A stretch of DNA of 54,805 nucleotides, from assembly GCA_020048985.1 (NCBI GenBank), contig JAIFLR010000039.1, positions 1 to 54,805 of the forward strand. Direction: 5' to 3'. A program made the translations under genes and the position numbers. Shown one piece after another: positions 41,205 through 48,930 of this stretch (positions are counted from its first letter, which is position 1; each line of letters opens with the position of its first letter). The notes below the pieces were generated by a model. It was not told the DNA's origin. It did not search any database and was given only the letters and a program-made list of their open reading frames with translations. Source of the stretch: Halobacteriovorax sp. GTDB lineage: Bacteria > Bdellovibrionota > Bacteriovoracia > Bacteriovoracales > Bacteriovoracaceae.

Positions 41205-42251
41205 ATGCAAAATTTTTTGAAGTACTTTAAAGGTTCTATTGCTCTATCACTTGTTGGTGGAGTCTGCGCTTTTGGAATTGGTCACTTTTACACAGGAACA
41301 GTAGCAGGCGGCTTATCGGCCCTCTTTCTTGCCACTGTCCTAAGTGTCCTGGAAATTTCACTCTCTTTTGATAACGCCGTGGTTAACGCCATCGTTTTAA
41401 AGAAGATGACTCCGCTTTGGCAGCACCGCTTTTTAACTTGGGGTATCGCCATTGCAGTTTTCGGCATGCGTTTGGTATTCCCTCTTGCTCTCGTTGGTGT
41501 CATGGCCAACGTTAATCCAATCGACGCTTTGGTTTTGGCGGCAACTAAGCCTGCTGAATACGCCCAAATCATGCTTTCAGCTCATGTGAGTATTGCAGCT
41601 TACGGTGGCGCCTTCCTTATGATGGTAGCCTTGAAATATTTCTTTGAAGAAGAAAAAGACGTTCACTGGGTTCAGATTATTGAAGGCCCAATCAGTAAAC
41701 TTGGCCGCATGAAATCTGTAGAACTTGCTCTGACCCTCATTCTTCTGTACGTTTTCTCTCTTTACCAGCACGAGCATGAAAAAATGACTTTTCTCGTTTC
41801 GGGAATCTGGGGACTAGTGACTTACGTCGCAGTTGATGGAATTGGAGCTTTTTTACAATCACCTGATGAAACTGAGCAACTTGATCTTAACAAGGCCAGC
41901 ATGGGCATGTTCCTTTACCTGGAAGTTCTCGATGCTTCATTCTCATTTGATGGTGTAGTTGGTGCCTTCGCTGTGACCAATAACCTTTTCATTATTATGA
42001 TCGGTCTGGGTGTTGGTGCGATGTTTGTTCGTAGTTTAACCATCATGTTGGTTGAAAAAGGAACACTTGCTGAATACAGATTCCTTGAGCACGGTGCCTT
42101 TTATGCTATCGGGTCACTCGCCATCATTATGTTCCTTAATACTGTGGCCCATATTCCAGAAGTTGTGACAGGTTTGATTGGTGCCGCACTTATCGGGTTG
42201 TCGCTGTGGTCTTCCATCAGATACAACAAGAAACATCCTGAACATTCATAA
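41205..42251 (+). CDS. DUF475 (TerC-superfamily) integral membrane protein
   Basis: 348 residues and about nine hydrophobic segments. LATVLSVLEISLSFDNAVVNAIVL and YLEVLDASFSFDGVVGAFAV are the duplicated acidic membrane motifs (E..LSFDNA / E.LDASFSFDG) of the TerC/DUF475 superfamily, thought to transport or sense metal ions such as Mn2+. Single gene with its own strong terminator. The start at 41205 has only a weak GAGAG upstream. Confidence 0.92.
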   Translation: MQNFLKYFKGSIALSLVGGVCAFGIGHFYTGTVAGGLSALFLATVLSVLEISLSFDNAVVNAIVLKKMTPLWQHRFLTWGIAIAVFGMRLVFPLALVGVMANVNPIDALVLAATKPAEYAQIMLSAHVSIAAYGGAFLMMVALKYFFEEEKDVHWVQIIEGPISKLGRMKSVELALTLILLYVFSLYQHEHEKMTFLVSGIWGLVTYVAVDGIGAFLQSPDETEQLDLNKASMGMFLYLEVLDASFSFDGVVGAFAVTNNLFIIMIGLGVGAMFVRSLTIMLVEKGTLAEYRFLEHGAFYAIGSLAIIMFLNTVAHIPEVVTGLIGAALIGLSLWSSIRYNKKHPEHS

Positions 42252-42254
42252 GAT

Positions 42255-42288
42255 AAAAAAAAGGCTCCTTTCGGAGCCTTTTTTTTTA
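42255..42288. terminator. Bidirectional rho-independent terminator
   Basis: GGCTCC / GGAGCC stem with a TTTC loop, flanked by A8 on the left and T9 on the right. It serves both the DUF475 gene and the convergent metalloprotease gene whose stop is at 42293. Confidence 0.93.
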
Positions 42289-42292
42289 TTAA

Positions 42293-43948
42293 CTATAACA
42301 TTTTTTGTTTCTTAAAGTGTCTTAAGTAAACTTGATCGTAATCTTCATTCGGGAAAAGGGCCTTAGCCGTTTTCACGATCGCTTTCGCCATATCCGGCAT
42401 TTTCAGTCCTGAACCAAGACCAAAGTGAGCTTCAAGGATGATCTTATCGATATCACCGCGAGCAACACCTCTGTCATAAAGCTCTAGGAAAGCTTGGAAA
42501 ATCGGAGTTGACCAAAGCTCATCAGAAACACCACCGTTAACTTGTGAGTGAGCTGAGTAAGTTTTTTTAGGATCATAAGCTGGTGAGAAAGAATCCAACT
42601 TACGGCCAGGCCAGCAAGCGTTATGTCCATCCCATTTAAAAACCCAGTTAACCATTCCGTCTCGACCGTTCTCAGTTGTTACTGAGTAAGAAGCTGCCCA
42701 GTAGTCACCAAAGCCTTCGCCCATAGCTCCTGTATCACCACCAAACCAAGATGGGTTGATATGGTGTTGGATAGCATGACCAAGCTCGTGAAGAATAACA
42801 TCTGTATCTTCGTTATCATCAACACATCCGTTACCGAATGCAAGACGACGAGATGAAGGAATGTAGTGAGAGTTATCTGCACCATCAACACCGTTAGCAT
42901 CTACTTCAATGCTCTTAGGGAAAACCGCACGGTTATTAACAAATCCCATAGACTCGATATAACGAGCACTGCGGTCGATTTGAAGATAAGTCATTGCATC
43001 GTTAAAGTTTGGATTCTTTCTTTCGAAAATCCATGAACCATCTGCAGAAGTAGAAGGAGCAACATTTGGACTTTCAAAATCAATCAAAGTTACTTTTGGA
43101 CCTTTAAGTGAGTAAACACCATCTACAAATGAAATATCTTTTAGATCCTGAGTTCTGTAAGCAGGAAGAAAAACTGAAGCATCACTATCATCCTGAAGAT
43201 CCGTGCGACCAAGAGTTACAGTTGGATTTGGATCAAAGACTTGAGCTGTTCCATCTACAAACGAGATTTCGTTAGTCAAAAGTGACTTGGAAATCTTTTT
43301 GAATTCAAATGATTTAAGCGCCGAAGAGAAAGAGCTAAAAATGGCTCTACCTTTAAAACGAACAGGTGCTTCTGCTCTCTTCATTCTTGGAAGAGCAGCA
43401 TCAACAACTTCAAGTACGCGACCATCTTGAGCATCAACTGTCACATCAAAGTGGCCAGTCGGCGATGAAGTACTTAGCTTAATTCTGTAAACGAGGTTTA
43501 AGTTTTTTGTGTACACTAAATCTGATACCGGAGCGTCAGTCAATTCACCATTAACTTGTAAATGCTTCCAAGCTGTTTCCAAGGCCTGAGTCTTAGAAAG
43601 GAAAGGAATTGAAGCATCCATAAATTTCATAGAAGCGTTCACTGCTGAATTGTAAACCTTGATCACTTCTCCGTTTTGATTAACAGAGACAACAACCTGA
43701 GCACCTTCTACAACAACACCATTAACCATCTGCTGGTAATAGCTGTGAGTACCAAGAAGACTTTCTCTTGTGTCAGTCAGCTGAAATCCTTCAGCGCTGA
43801 TTCCAAGATTCAACTCATCAGAAACTTTCTGAAGAGAATTGCCACTTTTATCAAGCAACTGAATTGATTTCTCAGGGTAGATCAGTCCTGAAGCCTGAGA
43901 AATAAGCGGGAATGCCAAAACTAAAAGGGCGGTGGTAAAAAATTTCAA
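42293..43948 (-). CDS. Secreted thermolysin/fungalysin-like zinc metalloprotease
   Basis: 551 residues. TTG start at 43948 (GGAG six bases upstream). Signal peptide MKFFTTALLVLAFPLISQAS. A propeptide with FTP and PepSY-like features follows (SYYQQMVNGVVVEGAQVVVSV; FDVTVDAQDGRVLEVVD). The catalytic domain has HELGHAIQHH with the distal Glu in GAMGEGFGDYWAASY, the gluzincin arrangement of M4/M36 peptidases. It should be activated by propeptide removal after export and digest protein outside the cell. M36 seems closer than M4 because of the GEGFGD spacing; this is not certain. Confidence 0.87.
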   Translation of the reverse strand: MKFFTTALLVLAFPLISQASGLIYPEKSIQLLDKSGNSLQKVSDELNLGISAEGFQLTDTRESLLGTHSYYQQMVNGVVVEGAQVVVSVNQNGEVIKVYNSAVNASMKFMDASIPFLSKTQALETAWKHLQVNGELTDAPVSDLVYTKNLNLVYRIKLSTSSPTGHFDVTVDAQDGRVLEVVDAALPRMKRAEAPVRFKGRAIFSSFSSALKSFEFKKISKSLLTNEISFVDGTAQVFDPNPTVTLGRTDLQDDSDASVFLPAYRTQDLKDISFVDGVYSLKGPKVTLIDFESPNVAPSTSADGSWIFERKNPNFNDAMTYLQIDRSARYIESMGFVNNRAVFPKSIEVDANGVDGADNSHYIPSSRRLAFGNGCVDDNEDTDVILHELGHAIQHHINPSWFGGDTGAMGEGFGDYWAASYSVTTENGRDGMVNWVFKWDGHNACWPGRKLDSFSPAYDPKKTYSAHSQVNGGVSDELWSTPIFQAFLELYDRGVARGDIDKIILEAHFGLGSGLKMPDMAKAIVKTAKALFPNEDYDQVYLRHFKKQKML

Positions 43949-44104
43949 GTCTAACTCCTTGACTGAAAATAAGAGAACCCATCAATGGTATGCCTTCGAA
44001 AAATACTCCGTATAGTCAGATTTCCTTACAAATTCATGCAAAGATTGAGTCAAGAAAGATTAATTATTTTAGTCAGGTAATGTGATTTATGGTAAGAATC
44101 AAGG

Positions 44105-45166
44105 GTGAAAACATCTTTTTACCAATACACCCTCAAAGAGTTGAAAGAGCTCTTTCAGCAAAATAACCTCCCCGCTTCAGGGCCTGGTCTGCTATTTAAT
44201 TGGCACTATAAAAAACGCAAAAGTGAACCTTGCACAGCGGATCTGGCCAAGAAATCCATTGCTTACGTGGCACAGAACCTGACTTTTGATCTACCAGTCA
44301 TTGATACCATCCAGGCCTCCACTGATAAGACAGTTAAGTTTCTCTTCAAGCTTCAAGATGGTCAAAAGGTCGAAACAGTCTTAATTCCCTTCAATAACAA
44401 ATACACTATCTGCCTTTCCTCTCAAGTTGGATGCGCCATGAAGTGTTCGTTTTGTCACACCGGGCTACAAGGACTGGCCCGCCATCTAAAAACTGAAGAG
44501 ATTGTCGGTCAATTTACCGAGAGTCAAAAGTGGCTCACTCAGAATCGCCCTGAGGACGACAAAATCCTCAACATTGTTTTCATGGGCCAGGGAGAGCCTC
44601 TGCATAACTTCGATGCTGTTAAAACTGCTTGTGAGATCTTTTTGTCCCAGCATGGACTGAGTGTCGCCGATCAAAAAATCACGATTTCGACCGCTGGATA
44701 CTTACCAGGACTCGAGCGTTGGAAAAATGAAATGCCAGACGTAAATATCGCACTCTCCCTCCACTCCCCGATTACTGCAAAACGCGACCAGTTGATTCCG
44801 ATCAATAAACGGTATCCCTTGGAAGAGGTTCTGAAATATGTGCAGGCCATTCCTCAAGGCAAGAACCGCTTTGTGACTTATGAGTATTTATTGATTGAGG
44901 ACTTTAATGACTCTGATGAGGACGCTCACCTGACCGGAAAGTTGCTGGAAGGGAAAACCGCCTATATCAGCCTGATCCCTTTTAATCCCTTTCCAGGCTC
45001 TGAATATAAACGACCAAAAATTGAAAAAGTCGAACACTTCAAGTCGATTCTTGATACCTATAAAATCCCGACATTGATCCGTGCCACTAAGGGTGATGAA
45101 ATTTTAGCCGCCTGTGGACAGCTGAACTCTAAAGTCCCTTCAGTGCCTGATCAATCGCCATTCTGA
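44105..45166 (+). CDS. rlmN: Dual-specificity RNA methyltransferase RlmN
   Basis: 353 residues, the family length. The radical-SAM cluster motif is CAMKCSFC, preceded by the typical CLSSQVG. FMGQGEPLHNFDAV and STAGYLPGLERW are family blocks, and the C-terminal Cys that forms the methyl-transfer intermediate is in AACGQL. It makes 2-methyladenosine at A2503 of 23S rRNA and A37 of some tRNAs. GTG start at 44105. Its last 38 bases overlap the end of the convergent DsbA-like gene. Confidence 0.95.
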   Translation: MKTSFYQYTLKELKELFQQNNLPASGPGLLFNWHYKKRKSEPCTADLAKKSIAYVAQNLTFDLPVIDTIQASTDKTVKFLFKLQDGQKVETVLIPFNNKYTICLSSQVGCAMKCSFCHTGLQGLARHLKTEEIVGQFTESQKWLTQNRPEDDKILNIVFMGQGEPLHNFDAVKTACEIFLSQHGLSVADQKITISTAGYLPGLERWKNEMPDVNIALSLHSPITAKRDQLIPINKRYPLEEVLKYVQAIPQGKNRFVTYEYLLIEDFNDSDEDAHLTGKLLEGKTAYISLIPFNPFPGSEYKRPKIEKVEHFKSILDTYKIPTLIRATKGDEILAACGQLNSKVPSVPDQSPF

Positions 45167-45785
45167 GCTCATCAGGTCCAAATGGTTCAACTAGTTTTCC
45201 ATTCACAAAAAATGTAGGAGTCATTCGAACGTCGAGAGTTTTCCCATCGATCTGGTCCTGTTCAATAATTTTTTGAATCGCAGGGTCTTCCATCTGTGAT
45301 TTCAGTTTCTCCACATCAATATTTAAGCGAGGAAGGTAATTCCACACAAGTTCCGGTTGAGGATTGTGATGATTCCCCCACTCTGGTTGGTGCTGATAAA
45401 GGATTTCCAGGGCTTCCCAGTACTTGTCTTGTTTTCTAGCGGCTTCCAGAATTTTAATGGCAAAAATTGAATTGCCGTGAAAAGGAGCATATCTCATCAC
45501 CAGTTGAATTTTGCCTTCATAATCGGCCATGATTGAGTGCATGTAGGGATTAAATTCTCTGCAGCTCTCGCACTCAGGATCAAAAAACTCCACCACGAAA
45601 ACTTTGGCTTCTGGATTTCCTTTCTTCATGGCGTGGTCAGCAACCAAGGTCTTAAAATTATCACTAACAATAGTCTCGATGCGCTCAGACTCCTGGCCTT
45701 TATACATCTTCATTCCGATAACAAAAAGTATCGCCATCAAAAGGCCCGATCCTAAAATGATAAAAAGTGATTTATTTTTTTTCAT
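45129..45785 (-). CDS. Thioredoxin-fold disulfide oxidoreductase (DsbA/BdbD-like)
   Basis: 218 residues from ATG 45785 (AGGAA eight bases upstream). An N-terminal membrane anchor (SLFIILGSGLLMAILFVIGM) precedes a thioredoxin-like domain with active site C-E-S-C in FFDPECESCREF and the cis-Pro loop MTPTFFVNGK. It introduces or rearranges disulfides in exported proteins. Encoded with, and overlapping by 14 bases, the BdbC/DsbB-like gene that would reoxidise it. Confidence 0.9.
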   Translation of the reverse strand: MKKNKSLFIILGSGLLMAILFVIGMKMYKGQESERIETIVSDNFKTLVADHAMKKGNPEAKVFVVEFFDPECESCREFNPYMHSIMADYEGKIQLVMRYAPFHGNSIFAIKILEAARKQDKYWEALEILYQHQPEWGNHHNPQPELVWNYLPRLNIDVEKLKSQMEDPAIQKIIEQDQIDGKTLDVRMTPTFFVNGKLVEPFGPDELRMAIDQALKGL

Positions 45786-46200
45786 GAGCAAGATTCCTAT
45801 AAGTAAGAATAAGTAAAATTAAAATGAGGGTAAAAGCAACAAACGACAGAAATGGAATGGTCACAAAGCCAAACCATTTGATGAAAACAGTTGTGCAAGA
45901 AACACCCTGAACGCAGGGAGCCGCGCTCTCAGGCAAAATTTTATAATACAAAAGATTGTGATAAACTGAAATGAGCCAGCCCATGGCGGCGAGCGGGAAA
46001 GAGAATTTAAAAACACTCTTTGAAACCGGAAAAAGGCCAGCAAGTAAAATAAATACTAAGGGATACATACCAATGCGTTGGTACCAACACAGAACACAGG
46101 GAGGAAACTTCATGACCTCACTGAAAAACAGGCTTCCCATGGTCGCAATACTCGCGACCAGCCAAGCACCAAAAAGTGTTCCCCAAGCTTTATTAATCAT
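45772..46200 (-). CDS. DsbB/BdbC-like disulfide bond formation protein
   Basis: 142 residues from ATG 46200, the usual BdbC size; the frame stays open to 46284, but that would run through the divergent gene. Four membrane helices; the redox pair CVLC in [13 protein letters not shown] and a second pair in [11 protein letters not shown]. It passes electrons from the DsbA-like partner to quinone. A -10-like TACTGT is six bases before the ATG and no Shine-Dalgarno is present. Confidence 0.9.
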   Translation of the reverse strand: MINKAWGTLFGAWLVASIATMGSLFFSEVMKFPPCVLCWYQRIGMYPLVFILLAGLFPVSKSVFKFSFPLAAMGWLISVYHNLLYYKILPESAAPCVQGVSCTTVFIKWFGFVTIPFLSFVAFTLILILLILTYRNLAHEKK

Positions 46201-46206
46201 AGGTAA

Positions 46207-46235
46207 ACAGTAAATGAGCAAAGTAATAAAGGCAA
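46207..46235 (-). promoter_or_regulatory. Putative BdbC/BdbD operon promoter, probably leaderless
   Basis: Minus strand: -35 TTGCCT (46230-46235), 17-bp spacer, -10 TACTGT (46207-46212), six bases to the ATG at 46200. The promoter lies inside the start of the divergent gene at 46214. Confidence 0.4.
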
Positions 46236-46537
46236 CAGTGACGAGTGGTCGATACAAAGGCGAAGTCGTAAGAGTCACGAACATTAGTCTGGATGAGTCT
46301 GGTCAACAAAAAGCGGCCTGTTTTCTCATGAGTGGTCAGCGGGCCAATATTCCTGTGAAAGATCTGGAGATGATAGAGGAAAAACCTGCGGCGCCAGAAG
46401 TGCCACGGGCGAAAAGTTCCATGCCCTTTGTGAGTGGCTCCACTGGAAGCAGAACCATGACCCAGACAAAGAACATGCAAAAGCCAAAGATTAGAAATAA
46501 ATCTTTCACCAAAGAAGAGTCTGACGAAGAAGAATAA
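46214..46537 (+). CDS. Small hypothetical protein with a KOW-like start
   Basis: 107 residues. The first half (ATVTSGRYKGEVVRVTNISLDESGQQKAACFLMSG) has the pattern of a KOW-type beta-barrel (GxYKGxxVxV). The second half is polar, rich in Lys, Ser, Thr and Glu and probably disordered, ending in acidic residues. Divergent from the bdb genes and convergent with the aminotransferase gene. Only an AGG 10 bases upstream of the ATG as a possible ribosome site. An RNA- or ribosome-associated role is a guess. Confidence 0.65.
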   Translation: MSKVIKATVTSGRYKGEVVRVTNISLDESGQQKAACFLMSGQRANIPVKDLEMIEEKPAAPEVPRAKSSMPFVSGSTGSRTMTQTKNMQKPKIRNKSFTKEESDEEE

Positions 46538-46547
46538 AAACGATAAA

Positions 46548-47783
46548 TTAAACGGTGGAGACCCGCGACGCCGGATTCATCAATGAAAAGGCACTTTGGA
46601 TTTCTCTCGCCCTTTCGAACTCCCGCATTCCAGCGTTCACATCCAGCTTCACTCCGAAATGTTCATACCCAGCACCAACCGCCTCAAGCGCTCGCTTAAT
46701 ATTATCAAAGCGGCACTGCTCGCCCATTTGGCCGATTCGGATAATGTCCAGACCAAAGGCACCGGAAATCTCTACCTGATGATTTTTGATCATGTAACCA
46801 ATCAAATCCTTGGTCACAACTTTTCCAGGATTTTTTATCGCCACTACCGACTGAAGTCGAAATTCTTTGGGAGTAAATAATTCTAGCCCCATGGCCTCCA
46901 GACATTTCTGAAGAGTGACTGAGCAGTTTAAATGTCTTTCAAATCTTTTTTCTAAAGTCTCCTGACAAATAAGCCTTAGGGCCTCATGCAAGGCCAAAAG
47001 ACCAGGAACGGGAGCGGTGTAGTGGTATTCACCTAATCCCCAAAAACGGTAAGCACGTCTCGGATCAAGGCACCAGTGAGGCATACGCGCTTCTCTTTTC
47101 GAGACAAATTCAAATGTCTCTTCAGAAAAAGCAATCATGGCAATACCAGGAATGGCGGATAGACCTTTTTGTCCCCCAACAACCATGACATCAATTCCCC
47201 ACTCATCCATTGGACACGGAGTTGTTGATAAGGTGCAAACAGCGTCCACGATTGTGCGGACACCAAAACTTTTAGCAAGCTTCACAATCCCTTCGAGTTC
47301 ACTATTTTTTACACCACACGACGTCTCACCCTGAACCAGAGTAATCACATCGAAATTTTCTTTTTCAAAAGCAGCTTTGACTTGCTGAACTGTGAAGGGC
47401 TGGAAGTTTTCGGTGAAAAGTTCTGTCACCTCCGCTCCGACTCCTTTTGCAAGCTCGGTAAAGCGCGCACTGAAAGTTCCCAGGTTCAAGACCAACACTT
47501 TCCGGGTGGGCCACAACAGCGAAGTCACGGCCATTTCCATCGCCGCCGACGAAGGGCCGGCAATGCCGAAGATCTTTTTACTTTCAGTTTGGAAAACGTA
47601 TTTGCCCATGAGTTGGATGCGGGAAACGATCATCTTCATGGTTTCGCCCAAGTGACTAATCACCATGGAGTTGGCCAGGGCCACTTCTTTAGGGATAGGA
47701 ACAGGTCCTGCCCCCATTAAGAGAGTTGTTTTTTTAGGAAGAATTTCATCGAGAGATAAACTCTCTGGTGCTTTTATTTTCAT
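46548..47783 (-). CDS. Class V PLP aminotransferase (alanine/serine-glyoxylate type)
   Basis: 411 residues. The fold-type I pattern matches the alanine-glyoxylate aminotransferase family: LLMGAGPVPIPKEV at the N-terminus, GPSSAAMEMAVTSLL, TLVQGETSCGV, DAVCTLSTTP and the PLP lysine in VVGGQKGLSAIPG. It probably transfers an amino group from Ser or Ala to glyoxylate, or a related acceptor. A link to the glyoxylate made by purine degradation (14106-20670) is possible but the genes are 26 kb apart. Its start overlaps the stop of the protease gene upstream by one base (TAATG). Confidence 0.9.
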   Translation of the reverse strand: MKIKAPESLSLDEILPKKTTLLMGAGPVPIPKEVALANSMVISHLGETMKMIVSRIQLMGKYVFQTESKKIFGIAGPSSAAMEMAVTSLLWPTRKVLVLNLGTFSARFTELAKGVGAEVTELFTENFQPFTVQQVKAAFEKENFDVITLVQGETSCGVKNSELEGIVKLAKSFGVRTIVDAVCTLSTTPCPMDEWGIDVMVVGGQKGLSAIPGIAMIAFSEETFEFVSKREARMPHWCLDPRRAYRFWGLGEYHYTAPVPGLLALHEALRLICQETLEKRFERHLNCSVTLQKCLEAMGLELFTPKEFRLQSVVAIKNPGKVVTKDLIGYMIKNHQVEISGAFGLDIIRIGQMGEQCRFDNIKRALEAVGAGYEHFGVKLDVNAGMREFERAREIQSAFSLMNPASRVSTV

Positions 47784-48781
47784 TATTTAATTACCGTCAC
47801 AAAACTCACAAGGTTCGCATAAATTTTGGCTTCATCGATCCAGACTTGCCCACCTAAACATTCATAACTCACGTCATATTTCGAGCACTGCTTGCCGTAA
47901 CTATCACGCACCAGGTACTGACATTGCTGACTCTCTTGATCCCAGCGTCTGGCCACAATCGAAGAGGTATGAAGCTCGGCCAAGCTGACTGAACCGTTCC
48001 TTGCATCAGTCAGAAGCCGTGAATCATAATCAATGCCAGCGACTCTGCCGAGATCAAGCTGCTTATTCAAAACCCTGAAGACCAGGGCATCTTTAATATA
48101 CATCAAGGTCTTAAACCGGTCCTGGAATTTTATGCGGTCATGTTGGCATACTTCTTTTCGAAGCTTGGAGTAAAAATTGGAAGCCGTTTGTCCCTTGATC
48201 AAGTGATAAAATTCCTCAGGCGTTTCCACATTCTTGAAGTGGTAATAGAAAGGAAGATTCGTAATCGTCAGATCCTGCTGATTTTTTAAAAGTTGATAGA
48301 TTTCAAGCATGGCAGTTCTTAAATCCGTCTTGGATTCAAGCCACTTGTCCCCCTCTCGCTGCATTCTGACCCAAGACTCAGAGGGAAAAACTCTCTCCGG
48401 GCAATAACCATCCCGCATCACCCGATCAAGGGCGACCTTATTGAATCCAGTCTGGTGGGGCATCATGAAATTATCTTGATCGCTTTGCGAAGGCTTTCTT
48501 CCAAAGGTGCGAAACAGCCAGCGACTTAACTGACCAAGATCGCTATCGTTGTAGTTAATCGCCACATCAGCTGCTGAAACCTTATCAGGCAGATCATAAA
48601 CATGGGTCAGCATGTCCGCCGCCGTGAAGGCATAACACCAGGCCACTTTTTTTTGATCTCTGATTTTTTTCAGTTTCTCAGTTCTTAAATCAAGCTGGGT
48701 GCAACTCTGCTGAGTTGTAGGCTGAAATCTTTCGGCCATGGCAAGTTGAGATAAAAACAGAGCGCAAATTATCCATTTCAT
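47783..48781 (-). CDS. Papain-like protease homologue with altered Asn site
   Basis: 332 residues with signal peptide MKWIICALFLSQLAMAE. The catalytic Cys is C49 in IRDQKKVAWCYAFTAADML, closely like the protease at 21017-22375. The His region appears as LAELHTSSIVARR. The third residue, Asn in relatives (HNSWG), is Asp here (VRDSYGKQC), so activity may be reduced or changed. Paired Cys near the C-terminus suggest disulfides. Coupled by TAATG to the aminotransferase gene, an odd pairing. A small intergenic space separates it from the divergent lipoprotein. Confidence 0.8.
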   Translation of the reverse strand: MKWIICALFLSQLAMAERFQPTTQQSCTQLDLRTEKLKKIRDQKKVAWCYAFTAADMLTHVYDLPDKVSAADVAINYNDSDLGQLSRWLFRTFGRKPSQSDQDNFMMPHQTGFNKVALDRVMRDGYCPERVFPSESWVRMQREGDKWLESKTDLRTAMLEIYQLLKNQQDLTITNLPFYYHFKNVETPEEFYHLIKGQTASNFYSKLRKEVCQHDRIKFQDRFKTLMYIKDALVFRVLNKQLDLGRVAGIDYDSRLLTDARNGSVSLAELHTSSIVARRWDQESQQCQYLVRDSYGKQCSKYDVSYECLGGQVWIDEAKIYANLVSFVTVIK

Positions 48782-48930
48782 AGGAATAAATGCTAAACCG
48801 TTCTGAAACAGTCCGGCAAATGAATGCTTCCGACCTTGTCTTACATTTTAGGCCAATATTCAGGCAGTTAAGCCCATTATTGTCCGACCACGAGACTCAA
48901 GATTTTACCGCGCTTACCGATAAGTCCCTC

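Noticed and set aside
46201-46284. N-terminal extension of the DsbB/BdbC-like protein
   Set aside because: It would run through the start of the divergent gene at 46214 and exceed the usual BdbC length; ATG 46200 fits the family.
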